From assembly GCA_000434775.1 (NCBI GenBank), contig FR895493.1:16881-42005 (forward strand): a stretch of DNA of 25,125 bases. The letters run 5' to 3'. Of this stretch, positions 23,863 through 25,125 are shown piece by piece. The notes under the pieces were generated by a model. It was not told the DNA's origin and made no database searches. It saw nothing but the letters and a program-made list of their open reading frames with translations. This stretch comes from Eggerthella sp. CAG:368. GTDB lineage: Bacteria > Actinomycetota > Coriobacteriia > Coriobacteriales > Eggerthellaceae. The stretch's first letter is position 1. Every line of letters begins with the position of its first letter. A program made the translations under genes and the position numbers.

Positions 23863-24313
23863 AACCCCTCTTTTCAAAAATGCTTTTCTTTTAATCGGCA
23901 AAATTAGGCGGAATACCCGAGAGAAAAAGAGATAAAGAAAAGCGCTTGTTCAGTATCTTTATTTTACCAAGGAAACGAAAGACCGAACGTCTCATAAAGG
24001 AAAATAGGAGCAAATATTCCCACGTAATTAAAGAAATGTTGGAAAAGTAACCTGTTCACATGCGGACAATTTTCTTTTTTTGTTTACATAAAGGATATTT
24101 AGATGGTCAAACCATTCCTTTTGTTGCTACCGAAAAATCAAAAGTTTTGTATCCTAGTAATAGGTGATATACCAAAGCGATGTGCGTATGGAGGCAATGC
24201 GTGCATCCTTTTCTTGATTACATTGAAATGAACACTTTACGAAAAATGCTTCTTCAGAAGTAAAGGTCAGAGCTGTATTGACCGTGCTGTAAGGTGTTCG
24301 CAGAGGGGTTATC
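23863..24313. other. Divergent intergenic region before the acyl-CoA dehydrogenase gene
   Basis: About 450 bases, AT-rich. It must hold promoters for the flavoprotein (minus) and the dehydrogenase (plus), but no convincing -35/-10 pair was found. A 42-codon frame (24103-24231) with AAGGA seven bases upstream exists; it encodes a short hydrophobic peptide with three Cys and is not supported by anything else. Confidence 0.4.
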
Positions 24314-25125
24314 GTGGATTTTGCATTAAGCTCCTACCACGAAAAAATGCTCAACGCATTTCGTGAATTTGGAGAATCTGTATTTACGTCTGAACGTGTT
24401 CTTCAGTGGCGCAGAGACCAAGGTCTTCCTGACGAAATAGTCAAAGGGTTCGCAAATCTATACTTTGGATTTGAAACTCCCACAAAAGAAAAACCGTTTC
24501 ATTTAAGCGTTATGTCGCAAGCGTTAATTTTGGAAGAGCTTTCACGCTGCGCGGGTGCAACACTTCCGTTCCAGAATGATTTGTTCAATTTGCAAATTAT
24601 GGGTGGTTTTGCTGATCAAGGTGAGTTCTCAAGGGTTCTCGAAGATTATCGCAAAACGGGTCGCCTTATGTTTTCGCTGGCAATTTCTGAACCGCATGCA
24701 GGCTCAGACTCCATGAACATGCAAACGGCTGTGCAAACTGTGGACGGAACTCTTATTCTGAATGGTAAAAAAACCTACGTGAATAACGGGGAGTATTCTC
24801 CTAACATTTTAGTTGCGGCAATTGATAAGGATGAAAAGAATCCAGGGAAATATCCGCCGCTTTCGTTTTGGCTTGTTCCTCGTTGCCTTAAGGGTATTCG
24901 TGCTTATCCAATTAATAAAATTGGCCAGTCAATGCTTCCCTTTGCGTCAATGTCGTTTGAAGGGGTTGAGCTTTTGCCTGAATATCGCCTGAAAGGTCAC
25001 GATGGTGGTTTTAGACATTTGTTTAAGCTGCTTGAGTTTGGTCGTGTGTTTACTTGCGCCTCTTCGCTCGGTATGGCTCAGGCTGCTATGGAAGATGCAG
25101 TGGAGCATGCGCGTTCAAGGCGTGC
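24314..25125 (+). CDS. CaiA-like acyl-CoA dehydrogenase, 3' end outside window
   Basis: The first 270 residues of an acyl-CoA dehydrogenase; the frame is open to the window edge. The FAD-contact motif SLAISEPHAGSDS (121-133; family TEPxAGSD) is present. The stretch from KKTYVNNGEYSPNILVAA through INKIGQSML to LLEFGRVFTCASSLGMAQA follows E. coli CaiA (crotonobetainyl-CoA reductase) segment by segment. Such enzymes oxidise or reduce the alpha-beta bond of an acyl-CoA with FAD and electron-transfer flavoprotein. The catalytic Glu lies beyond the window. Start: GTG 24314 behind AGAGGGG (24302-24308). Together with the crotonase and CoA-transferase it completes a CaiA/B/D-like trio, though on separate transcripts. 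Substrate unknown. Confidence 0.88.
   Translation, partial: MDFALSSYHEKMLNAFREFGESVFTSERVLQWRRDQGLPDEIVKGFANLYFGFETPTKEKPFHLSVMSQALILEELSRCAGATLPFQNDLFNLQIMGGFADQGEFSRVLEDYRKTGRLMFSLAISEPHAGSDSMNMQTAVQTVDGTLILNGKKTYVNNGEYSPNILVAAIDKDEKNPGKYPPLSFWLVPRCLKGIRAYPINKIGQSMLPFASMSFEGVELLPEYRLKGHDGGFRHLFKLLEFGRVFTCASSLGMAQAAMEDAVEHARSRR

Noticed and set aside
24103..24231. Small plus-strand ORF of 42 codons with a fair ribosome site (AAGGA) before the acyl-CoA dehydrogenase
   Set aside because: Composition is not gene-like beyond hydrophobic residues, and nothing else supports it; noted only in the intergenic entry.

Overview
The window looks like a moderately low-GC chromosome segment from an anaerobic, amino-acid- or CoA-ester-using bacterium. 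My best guess is a Coriobacteriia/Eggerthellales-type actinobacterium. This rests on the TsaB-RimI-TsaD fusion, the ECF transporter under a T-box, the desulforedoxin-type and iron-sulfur flavoproteins, and the CaiA/CaiB/crotonase-like genes; no rRNA or other decisive marker is present. No tRNA, rRNA, CRISPR array or intact mobile element was seen.

Layout. (1) 1-1.7 kb: the 3' part of a diacylglycerol-type/MurG-like glycosyltransferase gene and pyrE. (2) 1.7-6.4 kb: a decaying accessory region for c-di-GMP and phosphorelay signalling. It holds a cupin remnant, a membrane GGDEF gene broken by one in-frame TAA and preceded by a G9 tract, a receiver-domain fossil, an intact GGDEF-REC-HD-GYP protein ending in a C8 tract, and a stand-alone Hpt protein. 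(3) 6.45-10 kb: a promoter, a T-box leader that reads as tryptophan-specific (UGG specifier, UGGC acceptor bulge), a second structured leader segment, then trpP-ecfA-ecfA'-ecfT, a complete dedicated ECF tryptophan importer. (4) 10-11.7 kb, minus strand: an OmpR-type response regulator and its histidine kinase. (5) 11.9-19 kb: coaX, fhs, fchA, a folD-like dehydrogenase lacking the cyclohydrolase residues, and one 1057-residue gene fusing TsaE, TsaB, RimI and TsaD. (6) 19.3-25.1 kb: a desulforedoxin-like protein (minus), a strongly promoted crotonase-family gene, a class III CoA-transferase with a structured leader, an iron-sulfur flavoprotein (minus), and the 5' part of a CaiA-like acyl-CoA dehydrogenase.

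How it fits together. fhs/fchA/folD form a three-enzyme formate-to-methylene-THF route in which cyclohydrolase activity seems to have moved from FolD to FchA. The four-domain fusion puts three of the proteins for tRNA t6A37 formation and the S18 N-acetyltransferase in one chain. The crotonase and CoA-transferase genes have codon use typical of highly expressed genes, so CoA-ester chemistry is probably central to energy metabolism here. The most noteworthy items are the four-way fusion, the Trp T-box/ECF operon with one apparently degenerate ATP site, the FolD/FchA division of labour, and homopolymer tracts that could change the reading of the two c-di-GMP genes.
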